From positions 62,001 through 126,000 of the forward strand of contig NZ_JAERMU010000006.1 of assembly GCF_016756775.1 (NCBI RefSeq): a DNA stretch of 64,000 nucleotides. The letters are read 5' to 3'. Source of the stretch: Dryocola clanedunensis subsp. sulfonylureivorans. GTDB taxonomy: Bacteria; Pseudomonadota; Gammaproteobacteria; Enterobacterales; Enterobacteriaceae. Positions 48,519 through 57,572 of this stretch are shown one piece after another (the first letter of the stretch is position 1; the number at the start of each line of letters is the position of its first letter). A program made the position numbers and the translations under genes. The notes below the pieces were generated by a model. That model made no database searches. It was not told the origin of the DNA and saw nothing but the letters and a program-made list of their open reading frames with translations.

Positions 48519-50282
48519 ATGGTGACTAACCGTCAGCGCTACCGCGAAAAAGTTTCCCAGATGGTCAGCTGGGGACATTGGTTCGCCCTGTTTAATATCC
48601 TGCTGGCGACGCTGCTGGGTAGCCGCTATCTGTTCGTTGCCGACTGGCCAACGACGCTCACCGGGCGCGTGTATTCGTATCTGAGCGTTATTGGCCACTT
48701 TAGCTTTATCGTCTTTGCGGCGTATCTGCTGATACTTTTCCCGCTCACCTTTGTCGTGATGTCGCAGCGGCTGATGCGTTTCCTGTCGGCAGCCTTTGCG
48801 ACCGCAGGTCTGACGCTGTTGCTCATCGACAGTGAAGTCTTTACCCGTTTCCATCTCCATCTCAACCCTGTCGTCTGGGAACTGGTGATTAACCCCGACC
48901 AGAGCGAAATGGCGCGTGACTGGCAGCTGATGTTTATTAGCGTGCCGGTGATCCTGCTTATTGAGATGCTGTTTGCGACCTGGAGCTGGCAGAAACTGCG
49001 CAGCCTGGGACGCCGCAGACACTTTGCCAGACCTGTCGTTGCCCTGTTCTTTGTGGCCTTTTTCAGCAGCCATATGATGTACATCTGGGCAGATGCCAAT
49101 TTCTATCGCCCGATTACCATGCAGCGTGCAAACCTGCCGCTCGCCTACCCGATGACCGCTCGCCGCTTCCTTGAGAAGCACGGGCTGCTGGACGCCAAAG
49201 AGTACCAGCGTCGTCTGGTTGAGCAGGGTAATCCGGAAGCGGTGTCGGTGCAGTACCCACTGAGCAATCTGCAGTTTAATGATATGGGCACCGGACATAA
49301 CGTCCTGCTGATTACCGTTGATGGCCTGAACGCCTCCCGCATGGCAAAAGACCTCCCTGCCCTGAATCAGTTTGCGCAAAACAACGTCAACTTTACTCAA
49401 CATATGAGCGCAGGTAACGGGACGGATAACGGCATCTTCGGCCTGTTCTATGGTATTTCTCCGGCCTATATGGACGGCGTGCTTTCAGCCCGCATTCCGG
49501 CGGCGCTGATTACCGCGCTGAACCAGCAGGGCTATCAGCTCGGCCTGTTCGCCTCGGACGGTTTTAATTCATCCATGTACCGCCAGGCGCTGCTCTCTGA
49601 CTTCTCTTTGCCATCGGCCAAAAGCCAGTCGGATAGCGAAACGGCGTCGCAATGGATTAACTGGCTTAAGCAATACGCCTCTGAAGATAACCGCTGGTTC
49701 TCCTGGATTGCCTTCAACGGCACCAGCATCGATGAAGACAGCAACAACCAGGCCTTTACGCGTCGATATACCCGCGCCGCACATAATGTGGACGCACAAA
49801 TTCAGCGTGTGCTGGACGGACTGAAAGCCTCAGGCAAGCTGGACAATACGGTAGTCATCTTAACCGCCGGTCACGGTGTTCCGCTTGGCAGCGAAAGGGA
49901 TTCCTTCGCCTGGGCACGTTCGCGCATTCAGGTACCTTTGGTCATCCACTGGCCGGGTACGCCGGCGCAAACCGTCGGCAAACTGACCGACCACCAGGAC
50001 GTGATGACAACCCTGATGCAACGCCTGCTGCATGTTAAAACGCCGCCGAATGAGTACTCGCAGGGTGAGGACTTATTTGCCGCCACCCGTCGCAATAACT
50101 GGGTCGTGGGTGCAGATAACAACAGCCTGGCCGTGACCATGCCGCAGATGACGCTGGTGCTGGATAATAACGGTAACTACCGCATCTATGATTTGCAGGG
50201 TGAGCGTATCGAAGAAACTAAGCCGCAGCTGGGGCTGCTGCTACAGGTTCTGACCGACGAGAAGCGCTTTATCGCGAACTGA
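48519..50282 (+). CDS. yejM: LPS-sensing inner-membrane protein YejM (PbgA/LapC)
   Basis: This 587-residue protein has five membrane helices (about 17-185) and a periplasmic alkaline-phosphatase/sulfatase-like domain (about 245-580) that lacks normal catalytic activity. In E. coli it senses periplasmic LPS and controls LpxC breakdown through LapB and FtsH. Key sequences include VFTRFHLHLNP and ITVDGLNASR. It is closely aligned with the E. coli protein, with the same C-terminal LLLQVLTDEKRFIAN. Confidence 0.96.
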   Translation: MVTNRQRYREKVSQMVSWGHWFALFNILLATLLGSRYLFVADWPTTLTGRVYSYLSVIGHFSFIVFAAYLLILFPLTFVVMSQRLMRFLSAAFATAGLTLLLIDSEVFTRFHLHLNPVVWELVINPDQSEMARDWQLMFISVPVILLIEMLFATWSWQKLRSLGRRRHFARPVVALFFVAFFSSHMMYIWADANFYRPITMQRANLPLAYPMTARRFLEKHGLLDAKEYQRRLVEQGNPEAVSVQYPLSNLQFNDMGTGHNVLLITVDGLNASRMAKDLPALNQFAQNNVNFTQHMSAGNGTDNGIFGLFYGISPAYMDGVLSARIPAALITALNQQGYQLGLFASDGFNSSMYRQALLSDFSLPSAKSQSDSETASQWINWLKQYASEDNRWFSWIAFNGTSIDEDSNNQAFTRRYTRAAHNVDAQIQRVLDGLKASGKLDNTVVILTAGHGVPLGSERDSFAWARSRIQVPLVIHWPGTPAQTVGKLTDHQDVMTTLMQRLLHVKTPPNEYSQGEDLFAATRRNNWVVGADNNSLAVTMPQMTLVLDNNGNYRIYDLQGERIEETKPQLGLLLQVLTDEKRFIAN

Positions 50283-50317
50283 TTGTATATTTATAAAACA
50301 CTTAGCGTTGGAGCATC

Positions 50318-50345
50318 TTGCAATAGCCAACAAAAGCGGTAATAT
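50318..50345 (+). promoter_or_regulatory. proL promoter
   Basis: TTGCAA (50318-50323) and TAATAT (50340-50345) are 16 bases apart, with the tRNA starting 15 bases after the -10 element. Confidence 0.65.
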
Positions 50346-50359
50346 TTTTATCCAGTTGT

Positions 50360-50436
50360 CGGCACGTAGCGCAGCCTGGTAGCGCACCGTCATGGGGTGT
50401 CGGGGGTCGGAGGTTCAAATCCTCTCGTGCCGACCA
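50360..50436 (+). tRNA. proL: tRNA-Pro (GGG)
   Basis: This 77-base gene folds as a full cloverleaf: CGGCACG acceptor pairs with CGTGCCG, the T arm reads GGAGGTTCAAATCCTCT, and CCA is encoded. The anticodon GGG is at 50394-50396. It appears identical to E. coli proL as I know it. An AT-rich accessory segment lies directly downstream. Confidence 0.97.
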
Positions 50437-50449
50437 GAATCCCCTTTAA

Positions 50450-50475
50450 AAGCAGCCTCTTATGGCTGCTTTTTT
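50450..50475 (+). terminator. proL terminator
   Basis: AGCAGCC pairs with GGCTGCT and is followed by T's, 15 bases after the tRNA. Confidence 0.9.
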
Positions 50476-50703
50476 GTTGACCATTATATTTATGGAAAAA
50501 CACAGGGGATAACCCCATCAAAATGGTTGCAGATTTAACACCCGCTGATTACAGCTCTCAGGACGACATCAGGAAAAGTCAATCTGCACACAAACGAAAT
50601 CTGGTAAGAAAATGTAGTAAAACGGCATTGACAAATGGCACCAATGGGTGTGCTAGTCATGACATAATAGTGAAGTTTGTGATTTCCAAACGGAGATATG
50701 AAA

Positions 50704-51777
50704 ATGAAATTATCGAGAACTCTGATAAAGTTAAACCACAGGCGGAACGCTTTTTTTCGGATGCTGTTTTTAAACATACAAGTAATTTATTACAAATCAA
50801 GAAGAAAAGATAATGTGCTAAACCTTAACTCAAAAAAAGTCGTCATTTATATGGGGAAAGGCATAGGGGATTGTTTAATATTATCAGAATTAATCTCAAG
50901 TTTACGTTCCGTAGGTTATAAAGTTAGCGTAATCACCGAACCTAAATGCGCTTTTATTTTTGATTCACTGATTGAAGTCGATGGTGTCATTTTAAAAAAA
51001 AATAAAATTAATCTTACAGGGTATGATATATTCATTGATCCGTATGATAATGCCCATGAAATTGCAGCTAAAATAAGATTAATTCTTAACTCTGACTTTA
51101 GTTATACAATTGGATTTAACACTCATATATATGATAAGAACATAACTTACACTGAATATCGCAGTCACTTTTCTTCTAGATTCAAATATATAGAAGAAGA
51201 ATTACATTATAATAGCAACATAAAATGCATTCAACTCAAACCAGATGCAGACATCGAGTATGAAATTACCGAATGGGTTAGTAAAACATTAGGTAAAAAA
51301 AAATTAGTTGTACTCTGCCCATTTGCATCTAATGAAGTGAGGAACTTATCTCCGACTCAATGCTCCGACATATTAAATCACATTAATAAAAATGAAAAAT
51401 ATATAACAATTATTCTTGGTTCAACTGAGCAACTTTCTAATTTACCCAGCAGTTTAAATAATCACTTTATTACAGATCCTTTTGGTACATTTGATTCAGC
51501 CATTACATTAGTTAAAAACGCAGAATTTGTAATTTCTGTTGATACTGTTTTTGTTCACATTTCCAGTTTTTATGATAAAAAATTATTTGCCATTTACAAC
51601 AATAGAGTAATTGACAAAGCATTTGAAAATAACTTCGTTTTTTCACCTAATTACAGCAATGCTACAGTTATTTTCACCGATGATGGTTTTAATTCTACAG
51701 AAGGAGGCAAGGTTTCAAGGATGAATATTAGTAAACTTTTAAGTAAGGTGGATCATTACATTTACAACTCAAAATGA
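50704..51777 (+). CDS. glycosyltransferase family 9 (heptosyltransferase-like) protein
   Basis: This 357-residue protein resembles ADP-heptose:LPS heptosyltransferases of family GT9. Features seen are the N-terminal KKVVIYMGKGIGDCLILSEL (GDxL-type motif), a central linker, and the C-terminal ISVDTVFVHISSFY segment in place of the usual D(T/S)G(x)MHIA. It lacks a signal peptide and is probably cytoplasmic, acting on LPS core or another surface glycan. The ATG at 50704 is 8 bases after GGAG; 50698 is too close. Codon use is strongly AT-rich compared with both flanks, which suggests recent transfer. A possible promoter has TTGACA at 50628. Confidence 0.65.
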   Translation: MKLSRTLIKLNHRRNAFFRMLFLNIQVIYYKSRRKDNVLNLNSKKVVIYMGKGIGDCLILSELISSLRSVGYKVSVITEPKCAFIFDSLIEVDGVILKKNKINLTGYDIFIDPYDNAHEIAAKIRLILNSDFSYTIGFNTHIYDKNITYTEYRSHFSSRFKYIEEELHYNSNIKCIQLKPDADIEYEITEWVSKTLGKKKLVVLCPFASNEVRNLSPTQCSDILNHINKNEKYITIILGSTEQLSNLPSSLNNHFITDPFGTFDSAITLVKNAEFVISVDTVFVHISSFYDKKLFAIYNNRVIDKAFENNFVFSPNYSNATVIFTDDGFNSTEGGKVSRMNISKLLSKVDHYIYNSK

Positions 51778-52402
51778 CTATATATATTATGAAATGTTTC
51801 GCTTGACTGACCATACCAGTTATTTTTCTTAAACCATATGTGAACAGGAACTATCAGGTAACATATTGCGGATATGCCGTCAGAAATTTTTACCAGAGAT
51901 TCACGCCACGATGGCTGGAACTACCGGCCATTAAACTTCCAGCACTTTACTTGTAATAACTCGCACCCGCAGAACATATTATTTTTTGTGACCAGAATCA
52001 GATTAGCAGGTACGTTACCTTTAGCAGGGTATATCTCATACTTTGAAGCGATCGAATATTTTAATATCCTCTCGCCGATGGCCACTTTCATATCAAAGAA
52101 TTACTTTAAAAATTAATTTTCATTTATATGCAATGTACTCTTGGTTATGTTTATAATATTTTCACATGATACCCCCATTTTTCTACGGACGTTTTTCGCA
52201 CTATAATATTTTAGCTTATTACACATATGGATTGATTGTATTAAGATGCCTGTAAATGAAAAAAGGACAGACATCTGGAACGCGTATCAAACTTGGGGGG
52301 ATTGTTGAATTTAGAACCAGATGTATTGAACGGAACTATATGCGCGGGAATGTTAAATATGATGAAGCATGGGTAAGACAAACAACCAGCAGAAAAACCA
52401 TT
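51778..52402. other. AT-rich intergenic segment without a clear gene
   Basis: These 625 bases lie between the glycosyltransferase and mgtE. One short open frame (51874-52116) has no recognisable protein features. The low GC content continues that of the glycosyltransferase gene, so this looks like part of the same acquired segment, possibly with decayed genes. I saw no direct repeat of the proL 3' end. Confidence 0.5.
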
Positions 52403-52424
52403 TAAAAGGGGCTCCGAAGCCCCA
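52403..52424 (-). terminator. mgtE terminator
   Basis: The minus strand reads GGGGCTTCGGAGCCCC then TTTTAAAT, 22 bases after the mgtE stop. Confidence 0.8.
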
Positions 52425-52445
52425 TCGATTATATTCAGCGCTTTT

Positions 52446-53876
52446 TCACTTAAGCAGAAAAATAGTCGCAAGCCCCAGGAAGATAAAGAAGCCGCCGGTA
52501 TCGGTAAGGGCTGTTATCATCACGCTCGATCCTACCGCCGGGTCTTTCCCCAGTCGGGTCATGATCATTGGGATCAGTACACCCATTATGGCAGCGACCA
52601 GCAGGTTTAACACCATCGCAAGCGTCATGACTCCCCCCAGCGCGGGATCGTCATACAGCAGCCAGGTCACGGTTCCCATTACCCCGCCCCAGACAATGCC
52701 GTTTATCAGCGCGACGCCCAGCTCACGCAGAACCAGGAACGAGTAGTTTCCGGCCTGAATATGTTGTAGTGCCAGGGCACGGACAATCATAGTGATGGTC
52801 TGATTTCCCGTATTGCCGCCAATGCCGGCCACAATAGGCATCAGTGAGGCAAGAGCCACCAGCTGCGAAATGGTGTGTTCAAACATACCGATGACGCGAG
52901 AAGCAACGAATGCCGTACATAAATTTATCGCAAGCCAGGCCCAGCGAGCCTTCACGGCTTTGCCTACCGGCGCAAAAACATCTTCTTCCGCGCTCAGGCC
53001 ACCCATGCGACGCAGATCGTTGTCCGTTTCCTCATACACTACGTCAACAATCTCATCGATGGTCAGACGCCCCATCAGTTTGCCGGTCGCGTCAATGACG
53101 GCTGCGCTTATCAGGTTATCCCTTTCAAAGGTGCGCGCTGCAATTTCATCGTCATCTTCCGGCGCAAAGCAGGTTGGATTATCGTCCATCACCTTAATGA
53201 CCGGCGTCTCTGGCGAGTGAAGCAGAATGGTGGTCAGCCCCAGCTCACCCAGTAAAGTCTTATCGCGGCTGGTCACAAAGAGTTTGTCGGTATTTTCAGG
53301 AACCTTGCCGCGCAGGCGCAGGTAGCGCTGCACAACGCCAAGCGTTACGTCGGCCCGGATAGTTATCACCTCGAAGTCCATGATTGCGCCAACGCTATGC
53401 TTGTCGTAGTGCAGGACTTTACGAACCTGAGTACGGGCATCCTGCGGCAGCGTTGCCAACAGACGGCCCATCAGGTCACGAGGCAGGTATTGCGCCAGAT
53501 AAATCTGGTCATCGATATCGAGCGGTGCCAGCGCTTTAAGCAGCGCTTTATCGGACATATCTTCGATAAGATCGTCCCAGACGGTTTCCGACGCTTCGAT
53601 CAGCACCGGCCCGCGCTTATCCTCTTTAACCAGGCTCCAGAGCGCATCTCGCTCCTCGGAGGGCAGCGCCTCGAGTACATCGGCCAGATCGGGAGCGGGC
53701 AGTCTGCCGACAAGCGACACGATTTCGGCAATATCCTGCTCGGCGGTTTGCGCATCGGGCGCAGGAAAACGCCTGAGGATACCGCTGGCAACGGCTTTAT
53801 GGGTAAGCAGGATCTGGAGGATTCTGGCGCGGTCTTGCTCGCGTTGTTTATTGCTGTACTTCGGAGTGGCTGACAT
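52446..53876 (-). CDS. mgtE: magnesium transporter MgtE
   Basis: This 476-residue protein has an N-terminal helical MgtE_N domain (about 30-135), two CBS domains (about 140-270) and five membrane helices (about 310-475). Segment GIGGNTGNQTITMIVRALAL is the conserved pore region of MgtE channels, which pass Mg2+ and are gated by Mg2+ bound to the CBS domains. E. coli K-12 lacks mgtE and relies on CorA and MgtA, so this gene is an addition relative to that genome. Its start is 60 bases downstream of the yojI terminator on the same strand. Confidence 0.94.
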   Translation of the reverse strand: MSATPKYSNKQREQDRARILQILLTHKAVASGILRRFPAPDAQTAEQDIAEIVSLVGRLPAPDLADVLEALPSEERDALWSLVKEDKRGPVLIEASETVWDDLIEDMSDKALLKALAPLDIDDQIYLAQYLPRDLMGRLLATLPQDARTQVRKVLHYDKHSVGAIMDFEVITIRADVTLGVVQRYLRLRGKVPENTDKLFVTSRDKTLLGELGLTTILLHSPETPVIKVMDDNPTCFAPEDDDEIAARTFERDNLISAAVIDATGKLMGRLTIDEIVDVVYEETDNDLRRMGGLSAEEDVFAPVGKAVKARWAWLAINLCTAFVASRVIGMFEHTISQLVALASLMPIVAGIGGNTGNQTITMIVRALALQHIQAGNYSFLVLRELGVALINGIVWGGVMGTVTWLLYDDPALGGVMTLAMVLNLLVAAIMGVLIPMIMTRLGKDPAVGSSVMITALTDTGGFFIFLGLATIFLLK

Positions 53877-53930
53877 CTGGCGTTGTTTCCCTGTTAACGA
53901 CGAGGATAGTTATAGCCTTATGCAGCGCAG

Positions 53931-53962
53931 AAAACAAAAAACCAGCGCTTAAAGCGCTGGTT
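53931..53962 (-). terminator. yojI terminator
   Basis: The minus strand reads ACCAGCGCTTTAAGCGCTGGT followed by TTTTTTG, 87 bases after the yojI stop. Confidence 0.85.
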
Positions 53963-54048
53963 AATTTTGCTCACAGGCCGAAAAAACGCAGCGTCACTCG
54001 ATATTATTCGGGGAATGACACGCTGTCGTTTATCCATTTTTATCGGCG

Positions 54049-55695
54049 TTAACTTCCCGTTCTGGCAACAGCATCCCGTGAGGCGCTGTCTCGCTCCTGC
54101 CCGGTCAGCTCGCTTAACTGCCCCTGACGCATCTCCAGCAGGCGGTCAGCATGAATAAAGTAATGGTCGTCATGGCTGATGGCGAAGATCGTTTTCCCCA
54201 TCTGCTGCATCAGCGGCAACAGTTCCTGATAGAACTCGCGACGGAAATGCGGATCCTGATCGGCGGCCCACTCGTCGAGCAGAATAATGTCCCGCTCTTC
54301 CGCCAGCGCAAGCAGCAGCGCCACGCGTTTTTTCTGCCCTTTGGAAAGCTTCAGATTGAGGATGGTACCATTGTCCAGCTCCAGCTTTTCGCTCATTTTC
54401 AGGCGGTTTAGCCAGCTGGCAACCAGTTCTGGTTTGGCCTGCGCGCCCTGCTGTCCCAGCAGACGATCGAACAGCCAGACGTCGGTAAAGACGGCAGAGA
54501 ACAATTTGCGATAATCATCCAGGCTGCTGGCATCGATTTGTTTGCCATCGAGGAATATCTCCCCGGATACCGGGTGATAAAGCCCGGTCAACAGCATGGC
54601 CAACGTAGACTTGCCGCTGCCGTTGCCGCCAATCAGGAAGATAAGTTCGCCCCGCTCAATTTTCAGGTTCAAAGGCCCAACGGTGAAGGCGTTATCGCCG
54701 TATTTAAAGACGACATCGCGCATTTCCAGCGTCTGCCACTGGCCCGCTTCTTTTGAGCGCGGGAATGCCGCATCGAAAGGTGCCAGCTCAAACTGTTTCA
54801 GCTTGTTGAACGCCACCTGGGCGCTAAGCAGCGTTGGCAGTGCGCCAACGGCAGAAAGCATCGGCGTGCGCAGGAAAAGCAGCGTCAATGAGAAGGTCGC
54901 CGCCACGTTAGTGTCTGACCAGCCCAGGCTGTTCGCCATCCAGAATACCAGGCCAATCACGCCCAGCATCATAATGTTCGACCAGTTCACGGCACTCAGA
55001 TGGAAGGTATCTGCGCGGATGATATGGCTACGGTAGTCGCCGGCGTGAGGGAGATAAGTATCTTCATACAGACGTTCCGCACGTTCGCGGTTCAACGCCA
55101 GCTCTTTACGCCCTTCTATCACCGTCTGGTAATCGTGATATAAGTTGTCTTCAATATCACGCAGCTTCGCCAGGTGTTTATAGACACGGGCTACCAGCAG
55201 GAAGCCGCCGAAGATCGTGATCGCCACCCAGACGGCAGTCACCGCCAGCATTTTTGGCGAGAGCCATGCCAGATAGGCTGCGGAACCAAAAGTCAGGATG
55301 ATCCCCTGTACCAGCTCAGGCAAGCGGACAAAGGCAATGGTGATGTTACGCACGTCGCTGGTCAGGCCCGCGAGCAGTGCGGCACTGCCGAGCTGCTCGA
55401 CACGCTCCACATGGGTGTCCATCAGACGTTTAATGAATTCGCTGCGCAGGCGGAAGACGAAATGGTGGCCAAGGGTAGTCAGCGCCAGCTGCGAGCCGAG
55501 CGTCACCGCCATCAGCAGCAGCAGCAGGCCAAGAAATTCGGGAAGTACCGACAGAGAAACGTCCGGGGTTTCAATCAGTCGCTGATTGATAAAAGCAATC
55601 AGGCCAATACCCAATGCGGCACTGGCAAGGCTCAGAGCCATTACCATGATAAACGGCCAGCGATACTGCCGATAAACAACGCGTAAAAGTTCCAT
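54049..55695 (-). CDS. yojI: ABC transporter YojI (microcin J25 exporter)
   Basis: This 548-residue half-transporter joins an N-terminal six-helix membrane domain (about 1-310) to a C-terminal ATPase domain (about 335-540). The ATPase has GGNGSGKST (Walker A), [12 protein letters not shown] (signature) and [12 protein letters not shown] (Walker B), of the cyclic-peptide export (SyrD/YojI) group. In E. coli it exports microcin J25 and L-cysteine with TolC. It is the first of four same-strand genes with alkB, ada and apbE upstream, as in E. coli. Confidence 0.94.
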   Translation of the reverse strand: MELLRVVYRQYRWPFIMVMALSLASAALGIGLIAFINQRLIETPDVSLSVLPEFLGLLLLLMAVTLGSQLALTTLGHHFVFRLRSEFIKRLMDTHVERVEQLGSAALLAGLTSDVRNITIAFVRLPELVQGIILTFGSAAYLAWLSPKMLAVTAVWVAITIFGGFLLVARVYKHLAKLRDIEDNLYHDYQTVIEGRKELALNRERAERLYEDTYLPHAGDYRSHIIRADTFHLSAVNWSNIMMLGVIGLVFWMANSLGWSDTNVAATFSLTLLFLRTPMLSAVGALPTLLSAQVAFNKLKQFELAPFDAAFPRSKEAGQWQTLEMRDVVFKYGDNAFTVGPLNLKIERGELIFLIGGNGSGKSTLAMLLTGLYHPVSGEIFLDGKQIDASSLDDYRKLFSAVFTDVWLFDRLLGQQGAQAKPELVASWLNRLKMSEKLELDNGTILNLKLSKGQKKRVALLLALAEERDIILLDEWAADQDPHFRREFYQELLPLMQQMGKTIFAISHDDHYFIHADRLLEMRQGQLSELTGQERDSASRDAVARTGS

Positions 55696-55769
55696 GACTC
55701 ACTACCTGAAAACCAAAACAGCGAGCAGTTTAAACGGCAATGCGGTTACATCAAGAATAATTCTTATTT

Positions 55770-56420
55770 TTATTCGCTTTTTGAAGTGCTGCGGAAGGTC
55801 AGGTTGTAACGCACTTCTCCCGTTGCGGCATGATGGCCGGGCTTGAGGGGTAAAATGCCATGGAAAAACAGCCGCGATGCACCTCCCCATACCACCACGT
55901 CACCGTGTTCGAGCATCACTCGCTGGAGCGGATCGTTACGTTTAAGCCCTCCAAACTGGAAAACCGCAGGCAGGCCGAGTGAGACAGAAACAATAGGCTG
56001 CTGCAGGTTCGGCTCGTCTTTGTCCTGATGAAGTGAGAGTTTTGCCCCTTCAGCATAGCGGTTAATAAGGCACGCATCGGGGGCAAAACCACGGTAACCA
56101 GCGGCTTGCGAAGCCGCATCGGATAGCTGCCGGAAAACCTGTGGCATCGCCGGCCAGCGTCGCCCCGTGAGAGGATCGTCCGGAGAATAGAGATAGCCAT
56201 GCTGGTTGGTCGTCCAGCCCCTCTCTCCGCAGTTAGTCATGGCGACGGACATGGTATAGCCGCCCGGTGTAACCATCTGACGAAACGGCGATTGCTGCGC
56301 AACACGCTCGATCTGCTCGATCAGGTTTTCTGCCTGAGCGCGGGCGAAACGCCGCAGGATCACCGCCCCATCAGCGAGCGGCTCTTGCCAGGGAGATTCA
56401 TCAGCGAAGAGATCGAGCAT
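55770..56420 (-). CDS. alkB: alpha-ketoglutarate-dependent DNA dealkylase AlkB
   Basis: This 216-residue Fe(II)/2-oxoglutarate dioxygenase removes methyl groups from 1-methyladenine and 3-methylcytosine. The iron ligands His131, Asp133 and His187 and the oxoglutarate-binding Arg204 and Arg210 sit at the same numbers as in E. coli AlkB. Its ATG shares one base with the ada stop (TAATG), so it is coupled to ada. Confidence 0.97.
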   Translation of the reverse strand: MLDLFADESPWQEPLADGAVILRRFARAQAENLIEQIERVAQQSPFRQMVTPGGYTMSVAMTNCGERGWTTNQHGYLYSPDDPLTGRRWPAMPQVFRQLSDAASQAAGYRGFAPDACLINRYAEGAKLSLHQDKDEPNLQQPIVSVSLGLPAVFQFGGLKRNDPLQRVMLEHGDVVVWGGASRLFFHGILPLKPGHHAATGEVRYNLTFRSTSKSE

Positions 56421-57490
56421 TACTTTTTCCTCTGTTCGGCTTCCAGACTCAACAGCTGCTTTTTACGCTCAACGCCCCAGCGATAGCCGGAAAGCGCTCC
56501 GTCGCTACGGACAACGCGATGGCAGGGAATCACCACCGCCAGCCTGTTCGCAGCACAGGCTCCCGCGACGGCTCTTACCGCTTTCGGTTTGCCAATACGT
56601 TCAGCAATATCCTGATAGCTGACGGTCGAACCTGCTGGTATTTCCTGCAGCGCCTGCCAGACCTGCTGCTGGAATGCCGTCCCCTGGATATCCAGCGGTA
56701 AATCGATGTCCCGGCCTGGGTGTTCCAGAAGACTCACTACGCTTGCAACACGCTGCGCATAAGCCGCATCACCTGATATAAGGTTAGCCTTCGGGAAGAG
56801 TGTTTCCAGCTCGGCAATTAAGATTTCCGCAGAACGGCCCAGCAGGATGGCGCAAATGCCACGTTCGCTTTCAGCCACCAGAAACTCACCAAGCTGACAG
56901 CAGCCGACAACGAACTGAACCGTCGCCCTCTCTCCGCCCTGCCGGTACTGACGCGCGGTCATCCCCAGCGCAGCATCAGCCTGCTGATAAAAATTACTGC
57001 CCGACTGGAAACCGGCGTCGTAGGCGGCTCTGGTGACTTTCTCCCCGTCAGCCAGCCGGTCACGCAAACGCTGTGTGCGCAGCGCTTTTTGCCAGGCGCC
57101 TGGCGTTAAACCGATGATGCTCTTAAAGAGCCGATGAAAATGGAATGGGCTCATCGCCACCTGGGCCGCAAGCGTTTCCAGCGTCAGAGGCTCCGGGCTG
57201 GCTTCCATGATGCGGCACGCCTGCATAATACGTTCTGCCCGCTGCTGTTCTGGGGCAACTTTGTCCGGCTGGCAGCGCTTACAGGGGCGGAAGCCCGCCG
57301 CTGCCGCGTCGTCTGGGTTTAAGAAAAAGAGAACATTTTTACGCAGCGGACGGCGAGCGGTACAGGAAGGTCGGCAAAAAATACCGGTGGTTTTCACGGC
57401 AAAGACAAACTTTCCGTCGGCATTCCCGTCACGGGTTTCCACGGCCTGCCAGCGGCGCTCATCAGTGGTGACGTCATTCATTGTTTTCAT
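56420..57490 (-). CDS. ada: bifunctional regulator and O6-methylguanine-DNA methyltransferase Ada
   Basis: This 356-residue protein has a zinc-bound N-terminal domain with Cys39, Cys43, Cys70 and Cys73, of which Cys39 takes methyl groups from phosphotriesters. An AraC-type helix-turn-helix pair follows (about 85-180). The C-terminal methyltransferase domain has active-site Cys323 in IPCHRVV. Methylated Ada activates ada-alkB in E. coli. The start follows GAGGAG. It begins an operon with alkB. Confidence 0.97.
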   Translation of the reverse strand: MKTMNDVTTDERRWQAVETRDGNADGKFVFAVKTTGIFCRPSCTARRPLRKNVLFFLNPDDAAAAGFRPCKRCQPDKVAPEQQRAERIMQACRIMEASPEPLTLETLAAQVAMSPFHFHRLFKSIIGLTPGAWQKALRTQRLRDRLADGEKVTRAAYDAGFQSGSNFYQQADAALGMTARQYRQGGERATVQFVVGCCQLGEFLVAESERGICAILLGRSAEILIAELETLFPKANLISGDAAYAQRVASVVSLLEHPGRDIDLPLDIQGTAFQQQVWQALQEIPAGSTVSYQDIAERIGKPKAVRAVAGACAANRLAVVIPCHRVVRSDGALSGYRWGVERKKQLLSLEAEQRKK

Positions 57491-57572
57491 GACTTGCTCC
57501 TCTGTTTTGCTGTCACAGGGTGACTTTGCCAGTAAGCGCCAATTGGAAAACCCGCATTCTTGCTTTCTAATT

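Noticed and set aside
50523..50813. 96-codon open frame after proL
   Set aside because: It overlaps the glycosyltransferase start, has no ribosome site and no recognisable features.
51874..52116. 80-codon open frame in the AT-rich segment
   Set aside because: No domain, no ribosome site and no resemblance to known proteins; frames of this length are expected by chance.
50437..52402. Attachment-site duplication of the proL 3' end
   Set aside because: I looked for a second copy of the tRNA 3' end downstream and found none in the window, and no integrase gene is present.
53877..53930. Mg2+ riboswitch before mgtE
   Set aside because: Only 54 bases separate the mgtE start from the yojI terminator, too little for an M-box, and no M-box features are visible.
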